Source of the DNA: Clostridium sp. 12(A)
Lineage (GTDB): Bacteria > Bacillota > Clostridia > Lachnospirales > Lachnospiraceae
DNA: 64,000 bases
Direction: 5' to 3'
NCBI GenBank assembly: GCA_000526575.1
Contig: JAGI01000002.1
Coordinates: 3,105,001-3,169,000, forward strand
The notes under the pieces are model-generated. The model was not told the DNA's origin, did no database searches, and saw nothing but the letters and a program-made list of their open reading frames with translations. The position numbers and the translations under genes were made by a program. This document shows positions 11,100 through 19,758 of the stretch, one piece after another. Positions within the stretch are counted from its first letter, which is position 1. Each line of letters opens with the position of its first letter.

Positions 11100-11154
11100 C
11101 TGGTTATACCAGATACCATAGTGGAATTTTACAACATTTTAGTGGTAAAATCAA
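11100..11154 (-). promoter_or_regulatory. Promoter and operator of the FadR-like regulator gene
   Basis: Read on the minus strand: -35 TTGATT (11149-11154), a 17-base spacer and -10 TAAAAT (11126-11131). Between the -10 and the start codon lies a CTGGT/ACCAG palindrome (11100-11112, core TGGTTATACCA), which fits autorepression. Confidence 0.7.
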
Positions 11155-11193
11155 GATAGAAGTTAATAAAATGTATAGAAATAGTGGGAAAAG

Positions 11194-11222
11194 TTGACTT
11201 GAATTGTGCAAAAGGGTATAAT
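11194..11222 (+). promoter_or_regulatory. Sigma-A promoter of the hypB unit
   Basis: -35 TTGACT (11194-11199), a 17-base spacer and consensus -10 TATAAT (11217-11222). Transcription should start near 11229, about 50 bases before the hypB ATG. Confidence 0.8.
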
Positions 11223-11240
11223 GTTAAAATCATAACATAT

Positions 11241-11255
11241 TCTGGTATAACCAGA
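11241..11255 (+). promoter_or_regulatory. Operator for the FadR-like regulator in the hypB leader
   Basis: The palindrome TCTGGTATAACCAGA lies just downstream of the predicted transcription start. Its 14-base core is the exact reverse complement of the copy at 11100-11113 near the regulator gene. The TGGTNNNACCA core matches the FadR-type operator consensus. Confidence 0.78.
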
Positions 11256-11278
11256 AGTTTTTTAAGGAGGGGTTACCC

Positions 11279-11950
11279 ATGGGGGATTTCACAGTTCTGG
11301 AAGTTAAGCAGAGTATTTTTGCAGATAACGACCGAAGAGCGGATGAATTGAGATCAGAATTAAAATCAAAAGGGCTTTTTTTGCTTAACCTGATGTCATC
11401 GCCTGGTGCCGGTAAGACGACCACACTGACAAGGACCATCAGTGGATTGAAGAATCAGTTTCACATAGGTGTTATGGAGGCGGACATTGACTCAGATGTA
11501 GATGCCAGGAGTATTTCAAAGCTTGGGGTTAAGACGATTCAGCTTCATACGGGGGGAATGTGTCACCTGGATGCAGAAATGACGGGTCAGGGCCTTCTGG
11601 GGCTTGAGACAGAGGGGCTGGATCTGGTGGTTCTTGAAAATGTAGGTAATCTTGTTTGTCCGGCGGAGTTTGATACTGGGGCAGTAAAGAATGCGATGAT
11701 ACTTAGTGTGCCAGAGGGGCATGATAAGCCGTTAAAGTACCCGTTGATGTTTTCCATATGCGATGTGGTTCTGATTAATAAGATAGATGTTCTGCCCTTT
11801 TTTGACTTTGATTTAGAAGCGTGTAAATCTTACATATTAATGAGGAATCCAAATGCTAAGATCATTCCCATTTCTGCCCGTACCGGAGAGGGTATGGAAG
11901 AGTGGATTCAGTGGTTGGAAGCTGAGGTGAAAAAGTGGCAGCAGCAGTGA
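11279..11950 (+). CDS. hypB: Nickel-insertion GTPase HypB
   Basis: A 223-residue SIMIBI GTPase that delivers nickel during NiFe-enzyme maturation. The P-loop SPGAGKTT lies near residues 41-48, and NKID near 167-170 sets guanine specificity. The metal-site Cys-His pair (C95-H96 in GGMCHLDAEM) and C127 in NLVCPAEFD match the GTPase-domain metal site of known HypB proteins. The N-terminal His-rich stretch and CXXCGC motif found in some family members are absent. AAGGAGGGG precedes the ATG. It starts an apparent unit with a large flavoprotein, hypA and DUF5692. No hydrogenase gene is nearby, so the client enzyme is unclear. Confidence 0.92.
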   Translation: MGDFTVLEVKQSIFADNDRRADELRSELKSKGLFLLNLMSSPGAGKTTTLTRTISGLKNQFHIGVMEADIDSDVDARSISKLGVKTIQLHTGGMCHLDAEMTGQGLLGLETEGLDLVVLENVGNLVCPAEFDTGAVKNAMILSVPEGHDKPLKYPLMFSICDVVLINKIDVLPFFDFDLEACKSYILMRNPNAKIIPISARTGEGMEEWIQWLEAEVKKWQQQ

Positions 11951-12042
11951 TGAAAGGTAATTGGGTTTTGTTTTCTCATAGAGTGGAATTATTGTATTTT
12001 TTATAAGAATTTATAGTTGTTTAAACATAAAAGGAGCAGAAA

Positions 12043-14751
12043 ATGGATGAAGGTAGAGCGTTAATCTTAAAATTGGGGCAGAAGATTACAGACCGGATGG
12101 GGCATAAAGTCACAGTGGAGGATGCCGAGTACTGGGGGCTTGCCGGTTCTATTACAGATGAGATGGCAGAGGTGGCATTGGCTATGAAGGTGAGAAAGCC
12201 GATGTCAGCCAAAGAGGTGGCAAAGAAATGCAAAAAGGATCTGGACAGGACGGAAGCGCTTCTTCAGGAAATGAGTGTTATCGGGTTAATCGAGTACAAC
12301 TGGGAGAACCGGGATCATAAGAAGCAGTACATACTTCCTATGTTTGTGCCAGGGTGCGCGGAATTTATGAATATGAACAAGGAACATGTGGAGTCTCATC
12401 CGGAAGTTGCGAAACTGTTTCATGAGATGTCACGTCTTCCTCTGGAAAAGGTGACCCCTATGGTTCCCCTGGGAGGAGGGGGAATCGGAATGCATGTAAT
12501 TCCTGTGGAAAAGGCCATTTCCACGGAGCAGAAGTCTTTAAGTATAGAGCATATTTCCCACTGGGTGAAAAAGTATAAGGGAAAGTATGCAGTAGGGGCT
12601 TGTTCCTGCCGCCGTTCCAGACGGATTTTAGGAGAGGGATGCGGTCACCTGGAAGACGAGATGTGCATCGGTGTGGGGGATATGGCGGATTATCTGGTGG
12701 AGACCAACAAAGGACGTTATATTGACGAAGCAAAGGTAATGGAGATTCTTAAGCGTGCGGAGGACAATGGACTGGTTCATCAGATTACAAATATTGATGG
12801 GGAGGATAAGATATTTGCAATCTGCAACTGCTGTGTCTGTTCCTGCTATGCCCTTCGGACCTCTCAGCTATTTAATACGCCTAATATGTCACGGTCGGCT
12901 TATGTTGCCAAGGTGGACGGAGATAAATGTGTGGCTTGCGGACAATGCGTGGAGTATTGTCCGTCAGGGGCAGTAAAGCTTGGTCAGAAGCTATGCACCA
13001 AAGACGGTCCGGTGGAATATAAAAGACAGGAGCTTCCGGATTCTGTAAAATGGGGACCTGAGAAATGGAATGAAAATTACCGGGATGACAATCAGATTAA
13101 TTGTTATGATACGGGAACAGCGCCCTGTAAGACGAAATGTCCGGCTCACATTGGGGTTCAGGGATACTTAAAGATGGCTTCTCAGGGGCGATATGAAGAG
13201 GCTTTAAAGCTGATTAAGAAAGACAATCCATTTCCGGCTGTCTGCGGCAGTATCTGCAATCGGAGGTGTGAAGAGGCCTGTACAAGAGGGACCATTGATC
13301 AGGCAGTTGCCATTGATGAAGTAAAGAAATTTATAGCAATGCAGGAGCTTTCCAGGGAGAAACGTTATATTCCCCCTATGGTGAATCAGATTGGGAAGCC
13401 TTATCCTCAAAAGATAGCAGTCATCGGAGCTGGTCCGGCGGGAATGACCTGTGCATTTTTCCTGGCTCAGAAAGGATATCCGGTCACTGTGTTTGAAAAG
13501 AATCAAAGGCCGGGAGGTATGCTTACCTATGGAATTCCTAAATTCAGGCTGGAGAAAGATGTGCTGGAGGCAGAAATTGATGTGCTTCGTCAGATGGGAG
13601 TGGAATTTCAGTGCGGCGTAGAGATTGGTAAGGACGTGACCATGGAAGAACTTCGGAAGAAGGAGTATAAGGCATTTTATCTTGCCATTGGTTGTCAGGG
13701 GGGAAGAAAAGCCAATATTCCAGGGGAGGATGCCAAGGGAGTTTATACTGGTGTGGAATTTTTACATAGGAGTAACAGCAGGGAAGACATTTCTTTACCG
13801 GGACGGACGGTGGTAATCGGCGGAGGCAATGTGGCGGTTGATGTAGCCCGAAGCTCGGTTCGTGCAGGTTCGTCTTCTGTATCCATGTACTGTCTGGAAG
13901 ACCGCCTGACAATGCCGGCGGCAAACGAAGAAGTGGTGGAGGCTCTGGAGGAAGGGATTGAAATCCATAATAGTTGGGGGCCTAAGGAAATAATAATAGA
14001 AGATGGAAGTGTAAGAGGAATTGTACTTCAAAAATGTGTTTCCGTTACCGATCGTGATGGAAACTTTCATCCCCAGTATGATGAGACGAACTGCATAACA
14101 GTAGAATGCGAACATGTCCTAATTAGCATTGGACAGAGTATCATTTGGGGCGATTTGTTACATGGAAGTAAGGTAGAGCTGGCAGGTGGGGGCCGTGCAG
14201 CGGCGGATTCGTTGACGTATCAAACAGCACAGCCGGATGTATTTGTGGGAGGTGATGTATTTACAGGACCAAGGTTTGCCATTGATGCCATTGCAGCAGG
14301 AAAAGAGGGGGCTGTTTCCATTCATCGGTATGTTCATGAAGGGCAGAGTTTAACTATTGGAAGGAACCGCAGGGAGTTTATTGAGCTTGACCGGGAGAAT
14401 CTGGTGATTCCAAGGGAGAGTGTCAGCTGCTTTAAAAGGCAGGAGCCAGGAAAGGTATCCGGTGTTGATCCGAAGACAACGTTTGATGATACCAGACTTC
14501 CATTGACCGAGGAACAGGTGAAGGCAGAGACAGCCAGGTGCTTAGGCTGCGGCGCCTCGGTGGTGGATCGTAACCGATGCATTGGATGTGGAGTCTGCAC
14601 CACAAAGTGCGAGTTTGATGCCATCCATTTATTTAGGGAGTTGCCAGAGGCAAGCAGAATGGTAAAGAGTGAGGATAAGATGAAGATGGTACTGCCATAC
14701 GCAATGAAACGGCAGATTCGGATTATCCGTAATAAGAACCGGTCGGTGTAA
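12043..14751 (+). CDS. Multi-cluster Fe-S / FAD NAD(P)H oxidoreductase (GltD-like core, extended N-terminus)
   Basis: A 902-residue modular redox protein. Residues 1-100 look like a winged-helix region. Residues 187-268 carry two unusual cysteine clusters (CSCR, then CNCCVCSC). A ferredoxin motif CVACGQCVEYCP begins near 297. From 362 to about 415 is the Cys-rich GltD-type N-terminal domain (CKTKCPAHIG, CGSICNRRCEEAC). The FAD site GAGPAG is at 462-467 and the NAD(P)H site GGGNVAVDVARS near 593-604. A C-terminal CIGCGVCTTKC pair begins near 846. The core resembles glutamate-synthase small-subunit / NfnB-type reductases. No glutamate synthase large subunit is nearby. Its position between hypB and hypA suggests electron transfer for a nickel-related reaction; the partner is unknown. 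Confidence 0.85.
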   Translation: MDEGRALILKLGQKITDRMGHKVTVEDAEYWGLAGSITDEMAEVALAMKVRKPMSAKEVAKKCKKDLDRTEALLQEMSVIGLIEYNWENRDHKKQYILPMFVPGCAEFMNMNKEHVESHPEVAKLFHEMSRLPLEKVTPMVPLGGGGIGMHVIPVEKAISTEQKSLSIEHISHWVKKYKGKYAVGACSCRRSRRILGEGCGHLEDEMCIGVGDMADYLVETNKGRYIDEAKVMEILKRAEDNGLVHQITNIDGEDKIFAICNCCVCSCYALRTSQLFNTPNMSRSAYVAKVDGDKCVACGQCVEYCPSGAVKLGQKLCTKDGPVEYKRQELPDSVKWGPEKWNENYRDDNQINCYDTGTAPCKTKCPAHIGVQGYLKMASQGRYEEALKLIKKDNPFPAVCGSICNRRCEEACTRGTIDQAVAIDEVKKFIAMQELSREKRYIPPMVNQIGKPYPQKIAVIGAGPAGMTCAFFLAQKGYPVTVFEKNQRPGGMLTYGIPKFRLEKDVLEAEIDVLRQMGVEFQCGVEIGKDVTMEELRKKEYKAFYLAIGCQGGRKANIPGEDAKGVYTGVEFLHRSNSREDISLPGRTVVIGGGNVAVDVARSSVRAGSSSVSMYCLEDRLTMPAANEEVVEALEEGIEIHNSWGPKEIIIEDGSVRGIVLQKCVSVTDRDGNFHPQYDETNCITVECEHVLISIGQSIIWGDLLHGSKVELAGGGRAAADSLTYQTAQPDVFVGGDVFTGPRFAIDAIAAGKEGAVSIHRYVHEGQSLTIGRNRREFIELDRENLVIPRESVSCFKRQEPGKVSGVDPKTTFDDTRLPLTEEQVKAETARCLGCGASVVDRNRCIGCGVCTTKCEFDAIHLFRELPEASRMVKSEDKMKMVLPYAMKRQIRIIRNKNRSV

Positions 14752-14778
14752 GAACTGGAGGAAAAAGAAGGTGCAATC

Positions 14779-15126
14779 ATGCATGAGTTAGGATTGGTCA
14801 CTCATATTGTCCGGACGGTTGAGGAGATATCCAGGGAGGAAGCGTTTAAAAAGGTGTCCTCTGTCACGCTGGAGCTTGGGGAAGTCAGCGGGGTGATTCC
14901 TGATTATCTCATGGACTGCTGGAAGTATTTTCGGGTAAAATCTCAGCTTTTAGAGGAAGCAGAGCTAAGGATTCTTGAAATTCCGGCAGTGACGGTATGT
15001 GAGGACTGCAAGGGAACGTATTCCACGTTGGAGTTTAAAAAGGTGTGTCCCCACTGTGGAAGTGTAGCTACTTATCTGGTAACGGGAAATGAGTTCATTA
15101 TTAAAGAAATAGAAGCGTGTTCTTAA
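14779..15126 (+). CDS. hypA: Nickel metallochaperone HypA
   Basis: A 115-residue HypA homologue of usual length. It begins MHE, giving the N-terminal His2 nickel ligand. The zinc site is formed by two CXXC pairs, C74/C77 and C90/C93. HypA binds nickel and passes it with HypB to a target enzyme. It starts 27 bp after the Fe-S flavoprotein gene and ends 12 bp before the DUF5692 gene, so it belongs to the same unit as hypB. The hypB and hypA genes are split by the flavoprotein gene, an unusual order. Confidence 0.92.
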   Translation: MHELGLVTHIVRTVEEISREEAFKKVSSVTLELGEVSGVIPDYLMDCWKYFRVKSQLLEEAELRILEIPAVTVCEDCKGTYSTLEFKKVCPHCGSVATYLVTGNEFIIKEIEACS

Positions 15127-15138
15127 GGAGGATTAAGT

Positions 15139-16194
15139 ATGTTTGTTTTTACAGAAGGTGTTCCTGCAATATTGGTTTTACTGGTGTGGGTTGGTGTGTT
15201 TCTTTCTTTATTTGCAGCCAATGAAGTAAGCCGCCGATTTAAATGGGTGGGGTTTGGTTGTTTTGTTGTACTGCCGGTTATTTTAACGGTTCTCTGGCTG
15301 ACTGTGTTACGGGATACCTCCTATATGGATTGGTTTCATCTGGCTAAGGTTTATTCTTCTACGGCTGGCTGTATTGGTTTTTGGTGCATTCGTCATATTA
15401 AGAAGCTGCGCCATAATAAAATCGCCCTTTGTTTTCCACCGCTCATACTGGCGATTAATATTATGGAAGCCTGTATCAGGGATTTTGAAGTCTCCCAGTA
15501 TGTTACGCCGGTGATGGAATATATGAACAATCAGGTTCAGTATTACATTGGCGGACCGTGGAATGTGATGAATGGAATTGCTGGTCTTTTAAATATCGTT
15601 ACCATTACGGGCTGGTTTGGTATCTGCATCCGGAAAATCACCTGTAAGGATAAAAGCCAGGATATGCTTTGGCCGGATATGTTATGGTTCTGGATCATAG
15701 CTTATGATTTGTGGAATTTTGCTTATACCTATAACTGTCTGCCTACTCATGCATGGTATTGCGGATTTGCACTTTTACTGGCACCCACAATTTGTGCATT
15801 TACCTTAGGCAAGGGAGCCTGGCTTCAGCATCGTGCTCAGACTCTGGCACTTTGGTGTATGTTTGCACAGACCTTTCCGGCATTTCAGGATGCCAGTCAG
15901 TTTTTAGTACATTCTGGTTCCAGTAAGAACATTGCAGAGGCGGCTATTAGAGAAGGGCTGCTGGCATCCGATGGGTATACGGTTTTAGCTGGCTCTGGCA
16001 TCTATCAGGTGGCTGGGGCAGCACCAAATACTATCTTTATGTTTGTAATGAGCTTGTTGGCGCTTCTGGCTAATATAGGAGTGTTTGGTTATATGATTTA
16101 CAGAATTGTTAAAACAAAGAAAAATCCATATACAGGAGAACTTTATGGGGATCTTAGGAAGTATAAAGAGGTTAAGGTTCTCGCTGAATCATAA
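15139..16194 (+). CDS. DUF5692-like polytopic membrane protein
   Basis: A 351-residue integral membrane protein with about eight hydrophobic segments spread over its length. I believe it belongs to the DUF5692 family, which has no known function. A segment at residues 200-208 (C200, H204, C208 within CLPTHAWYC) and several other membrane-embedded Cys and His residues could bind metal or heme; this is inference. AAGGAGG with ideal spacing precedes the ATG, 12 bp after hypA, and a terminator follows. Linkage to hypA/hypB suggests nickel transport or a nickel-dependent membrane activity. Confidence 0.78.
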   Translation: MFVFTEGVPAILVLLVWVGVFLSLFAANEVSRRFKWVGFGCFVVLPVILTVLWLTVLRDTSYMDWFHLAKVYSSTAGCIGFWCIRHIKKLRHNKIALCFPPLILAINIMEACIRDFEVSQYVTPVMEYMNNQVQYYIGGPWNVMNGIAGLLNIVTITGWFGICIRKITCKDKSQDMLWPDMLWFWIIAYDLWNFAYTYNCLPTHAWYCGFALLLAPTICAFTLGKGAWLQHRAQTLALWCMFAQTFPAFQDASQFLVHSGSSKNIAEAAIREGLLASDGYTVLAGSGIYQVAGAAPNTIFMFVMSLLALLANIGVFGYMIYRIVKTKKNPYTGELYGDLRKYKEVKVLAES

Positions 16195-16204
16195 GGGTTT
16201 GTTT

Positions 16205-16246
16205 ACGTCTGGGAGCGGTTTTATGGCTCTCAGACGTTTTTTGTGT
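16205..16246 (+). terminator. Rho-independent terminator of the hypB-DUF5692 unit
   Basis: Stem ACGTCTGGGAGC pairs with GCTCTCAGACGT (one G-U) and is followed by a TTTTTT tail. It closes the unit that begins at hypB. Confidence 0.9.
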
Positions 16247-16470
16247 AATAGAAACATACATTAATATGGAATATAATTTCATAAATTTAGGGCTTTGTGA
16301 AAGTTTGTGAGAGAATCTATTATGACATACGATAGGAGAGGTACATTTGTGATTGGTAAAACTTTAATCCTTGATTGTTGTTGGAACTTTTGGTATATTA
16401 TTCTGAGACATTTGAACTATATTTATGTAAAGTGTACAGGTGTTAGTTTGGGAACTTGAGGTGCGGCAGA

Positions 16471-18660
16471 ATGAAGATTATGGGAAAATCACCTGGTTAC
16501 AAAAAGAGCAGATTTTTCAGAAACATGTTTTTTTCTTATTGCATTATTATACTGCTTAGCTTTTTCGTGTATTCAGCAGTCATTTCCTATGAATCTATGA
16601 AGGTGAAAAAGGAACAGACGGCTGCTTATTATAATGCAAAAATTCAGACCTTTGCCAATGCCATGGATCAGCAGATTTTTAGTGCGCAGAGAATTGTATC
16701 TGATTTAAATACCTCATCATTGATTAATAAGCTTTACGTTACGGTACAGATGGGTCAGCCCATTGATTCCTATCTCCTTTATCAGGTGTTGAGTGATATC
16801 CGGCTGCAAAAGACGGCGGGTGATAATTTTAATATTTATGATGTTGCTCTTATGTTAAATCAATATGATAAGATTTATACGGGCAATGAAGTGATTCGTC
16901 TTCCTAAGAAGCTGAATTTATCCAATGTTGAGGTTACGCCTCTTAGCTTACAGGACTTAAATTCAATGCTGGGAATGAAGAATGACCAGTTGATTTTTTA
17001 TAAGAAGTATTTTATTTACACCAGTAAATATAAATACGGATCCGGTTCCACCAGAGGAATTATCTGTGTTCTGTTTGAAGACAAGAAAATCACCGATCTG
17101 TTGGATTCCTTAACAGGGGATGATACTGGCCTTGTCATGTATTATAATGGGACACCTGTGTTAGAAAAGGGGAGCCTTAAGGGGAGTGTATTTCGGCAGG
17201 CGTCTCGGGCAGATCGTAATATCTCCTATGAAATTTATGCAGCATCGGATAAGATCTCCTTTGGTATCCGGGATATCTCCTTTTATGCTTTGCTTTTTGG
17301 GTTTATTATCTTTGCCTTTTATGCGTTTCTGGCCTATTCCTTTGCTTACCGGTATGCATCTCCCTTTGAGCGGATTCGTCAGGTCATGGGGAAAGGGAAA
17401 CGTGAGGAGAAGAATGAAGGGGAACGGATTGTTGAGGATGTAGAACATCTGTTAGGGGAACGAAATGATTACATGGAACAGGTTCATACCATTTCTCCCT
17501 ATGCCAGTCAGGGGATCTTGTATAGTTTGATATCCGGGGATTTTGATAAGGAAGGAATGAACCAGGGAGGGTTAAAGAATTTCTTTGAGTTTAAGAAGAT
17601 GTTCTTTTTGGCAGCTGTTATTGATATCTGGGATCAGAATCATAATAAGGAGCTGGTGAAGGAAGCAAAGCAGCGGATTAAAAGGCTGGCAGCAGAGGAA
17701 GTTGACAGTGATTATAAAATCTTATGCTATGAAAAGGATCGAAGGCATCTGTTCTTAATCCTTAACAGCGATAAGGGTGAGCTTTTAGAGGATAAGCTGT
17801 ATGATATTTTTGAACGGATCAGAAAAGAAGTGCCGGATACTGTGGTTCTGACCGTGGGAGCGGATGATGTAAGGGAAGAATTTGAGGAACTGAATGCTTC
17901 CTGTGACCGGGCGATTATGACTTTGGACCGGATTTTATGGGAGGATAGAGGAAGCGTTTATTTCTACGATGCAGAGCTTGAGTTTTCCTTAACTTATTAT
18001 TTCCCTAAAAATCCGGTGAAATCACTGATTAAAGCGGTGAAGGAAAAGGATCGGGGAGAGATTTTAGCTTTCTTTCAGGAAATTCAGGAAAAGAATGAAC
18101 AGGAAAGCGACCATTCTGTGACGGCCAACCAGCTTCTTTTAAGTGAACTTTATGTTACAGTAGGAAAGGTGCTTCAGATATCCAGGGAATATTACGGAAT
18201 CCCATTTCGGAAGATGGAAAAGTGTCCGGATTATATGACCATTGAGGAAGTGATTTCGTATTATAAAGGGATTATTTATGGGATGCTTTCAGAGGCGGAG
18301 GAAAAGAAAGAGTCTCAGGAGGAGCTTCCAGGGCTTGATGGGGAGCTGATTGAGTACATTAACCAAAATGACAGAAATCCAGATCTTTCTCTGGCACAGA
18401 TTGCAGATCATTTTTCGGTCAGCTGCAAGTATGTAACGTCTCTGGTAAAAAAGAGGTTCGGGGTAACTTATTTAAAGTATGTTCAGGAGCGCCGGGTGGA
18501 GTATGCGGTGCATCTTCTTAAGACAACGGATTTATCATTAGAGAGAATCGCAGAGGAATGCGGGTATACCAACATGTTGACATTCCGAAGAAACTTTAAG
18601 GCGATAATGGAACAGAACCCAAGTGATTACCGAATGGGGCAGGATGGACTAGAATTGTAG
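16471..18660 (+). CDS. Membrane-anchored AraC-family regulator (sugar-uptake regulator)
   Basis: A 729-residue protein. It has an N-terminal transmembrane segment (about residues 15-37), an extracellular Cache-like sensor region and a second membrane segment near 270-295. A cytoplasmic linker follows, and a C-terminal AraC double helix-turn-helix (last 100 residues, with LAQIADHFSVS and LERIAEECGYTN). This architecture is common next to LplABC-type oligosaccharide importers, where the regulator senses an extracellular sugar directly. The ATG at 16471 is chosen because GAGGTG lies seven bases before it; a TTG 15 bases upstream overlaps that site. A strong terminator follows before the importer genes, which therefore need their own promoter. 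Confidence 0.88.
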   Translation: MKIMGKSPGYKKSRFFRNMFFSYCIIILLSFFVYSAVISYESMKVKKEQTAAYYNAKIQTFANAMDQQIFSAQRIVSDLNTSSLINKLYVTVQMGQPIDSYLLYQVLSDIRLQKTAGDNFNIYDVALMLNQYDKIYTGNEVIRLPKKLNLSNVEVTPLSLQDLNSMLGMKNDQLIFYKKYFIYTSKYKYGSGSTRGIICVLFEDKKITDLLDSLTGDDTGLVMYYNGTPVLEKGSLKGSVFRQASRADRNISYEIYAASDKISFGIRDISFYALLFGFIIFAFYAFLAYSFAYRYASPFERIRQVMGKGKREEKNEGERIVEDVEHLLGERNDYMEQVHTISPYASQGILYSLISGDFDKEGMNQGGLKNFFEFKKMFFLAAVIDIWDQNHNKELVKEAKQRIKRLAAEEVDSDYKILCYEKDRRHLFLILNSDKGELLEDKLYDIFERIRKEVPDTVVLTVGADDVREEFEELNASCDRAIMTLDRILWEDRGSVYFYDAELEFSLTYYFPKNPVKSLIKAVKEKDRGEILAFFQEIQEKNEQESDHSVTANQLLLSELYVTVGKVLQISREYYGIPFRKMEKCPDYMTIEEVISYYKGIIYGMLSEAEEKKESQEELPGLDGELIEYINQNDRNPDLSLAQIADHFSVSCKYVTSLVKKRFGVTYLKYVQERRVEYAVHLLKTTDLSLERIAEECGYTNMLTFRRNFKAIMEQNPSDYRMGQDGLEL

Positions 18661-18665
18661 GGGGA

Positions 18666-18720
18666 TGAATCAAAAAAAGACGGTATTTTACCAGTCTTTT
18701 TTTGATTCATTCATTTTTTT
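18666..18720 (+). terminator. Rho-independent terminator
   Basis: A long A/T-rich stem (18666-18684 with 18691-18709) is followed by a T tract. It separates the AraC-type regulator from the importer genes. Confidence 0.88.
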
Positions 18721-18748
18721 TAGTCAAAAACGTCGTGATTAAAGTGAA

Positions 18749-18777
18749 ACTATACAAATTATAGTGCAATGTGTACA
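18749..18777. promoter_or_regulatory. Possible operator upstream of the sugar importer
   Basis: The palindrome ACTATA-N5-TATAGT (18749-18765) is followed by GTGTACA at 18771-18777. The same two words, AACTATA and GTGTACA, occur before the AraC-type gene (16415-16421 and 16432-16438) with a shorter gap. They may be a shared regulator site; this is weak evidence. Confidence 0.4.
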
Positions 18778-18817
18778 ATTTCCTTATCAATATTGTTTAG
18801 GGAAGGGGAACGAAAAA

Positions 18818-19747
18818 ATGAATACGAAGAAGAGCAAGTCACTGGTTTCGTATATAAAAAGAGATAAGTACCTGCTTTTAATGTTTGCACCTGTTTTGGT
18901 TTATTTCCTGGTATTTTCTTATTTACCTATGACAGGTCTGGTAATGGCATTTAAACAATACAAGCCGGGGGGAGGTATGGCTGGTATTTTTTCAGGGGAG
19001 TTTGTAGGGCTGAAATGGTTCATTCAGTTTTTTAATTCGCCTTATGCGTTTCGTCTGGTAAGGAATACGTTTTTGTTATCCTTTTATTCTCTGATCTTTG
19101 GGTTTCCGATTCCGATTTTGTTTGCGGTCTGCATCACTCAAATCAGAAATAAAACCTTGCAGAGAGGTGCTCAGGTCATTACCTATCTTCCATACTTTAT
19201 CTCTACCGTGGTTGTGTGCGGTATGATCACTAACTTTTTATCTCCATCCAGCGGAATTGTAAATCAGCTGATCGTAAAAGCTGGAGGCAGTGCCATTAAC
19301 TTTATGGGGGAAGCAAGATGGTTTAGGGGCATCTACGTAATATCTGGTTCCTGGCAGACCTTTGGATTTAACTCTATTATCTTTGTGGCAGCCATTATGG
19401 GAATCGGTCCTGAGTTATATGAAGCGATGAAGGTGGATGGGGCAACGAAGGTTCAGACCATTCGTTATCTGGTTCTTCCAAGCATTAAGCCAACCATCGT
19501 ACTGCTTCTTATTATGTCACTTGGAAACTTACTCAATGTAGGCTTTGAAAAGGTTTACCTGCTTTATAATTCCGGACTTTATGAGACAGCGGATGTTATT
19601 TCTACTTATGTATACCGTCAGGGTATTGATAATCAAAATTACAGCTATGCAACTGCGGTTGGTCTGTTTAATTCTCTCATCGGATTTGCAATTGTATTCC
19701 TGGCAAACCGTTTGAGTAAGAAAATGACGGATACATCTATTTGGTAA
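18818..19747 (+). CDS. Sugar ABC transporter permease (LplB/YteP-like, CUT1)
   Basis: A 309-residue permease with about six transmembrane helices. It carries the MalF/LplB-type inner-membrane component signature with the EAA loop near residues 200-220 (YEAMKVDGATKVQTIRYLVLPSIKPT), which contacts the ATPase. The ATG at 18818 is used; the frame could extend to 18764 but would add an unlikely hydrophilic stretch, and GGAAGGGG lies before the chosen start. It works with the next two genes. No ATPase gene is present, so a shared MsmX-type ATPase elsewhere is expected. Confidence 0.92.
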   Translation: MNTKKSKSLVSYIKRDKYLLLMFAPVLVYFLVFSYLPMTGLVMAFKQYKPGGGMAGIFSGEFVGLKWFIQFFNSPYAFRLVRNTFLLSFYSLIFGFPIPILFAVCITQIRNKTLQRGAQVITYLPYFISTVVVCGMITNFLSPSSGIVNQLIVKAGGSAINFMGEARWFRGIYVISGSWQTFGFNSIIFVAAIMGIGPELYEAMKVDGATKVQTIRYLVLPSIKPTIVLLLIMSLGNLLNVGFEKVYLLYNSGLYETADVISTYVYRQGIDNQNYSYATAVGLFNSLIGFAIVFLANRLSKKMTDTSIW

Positions 19748-19758
19748 GGAGAAGAGAT

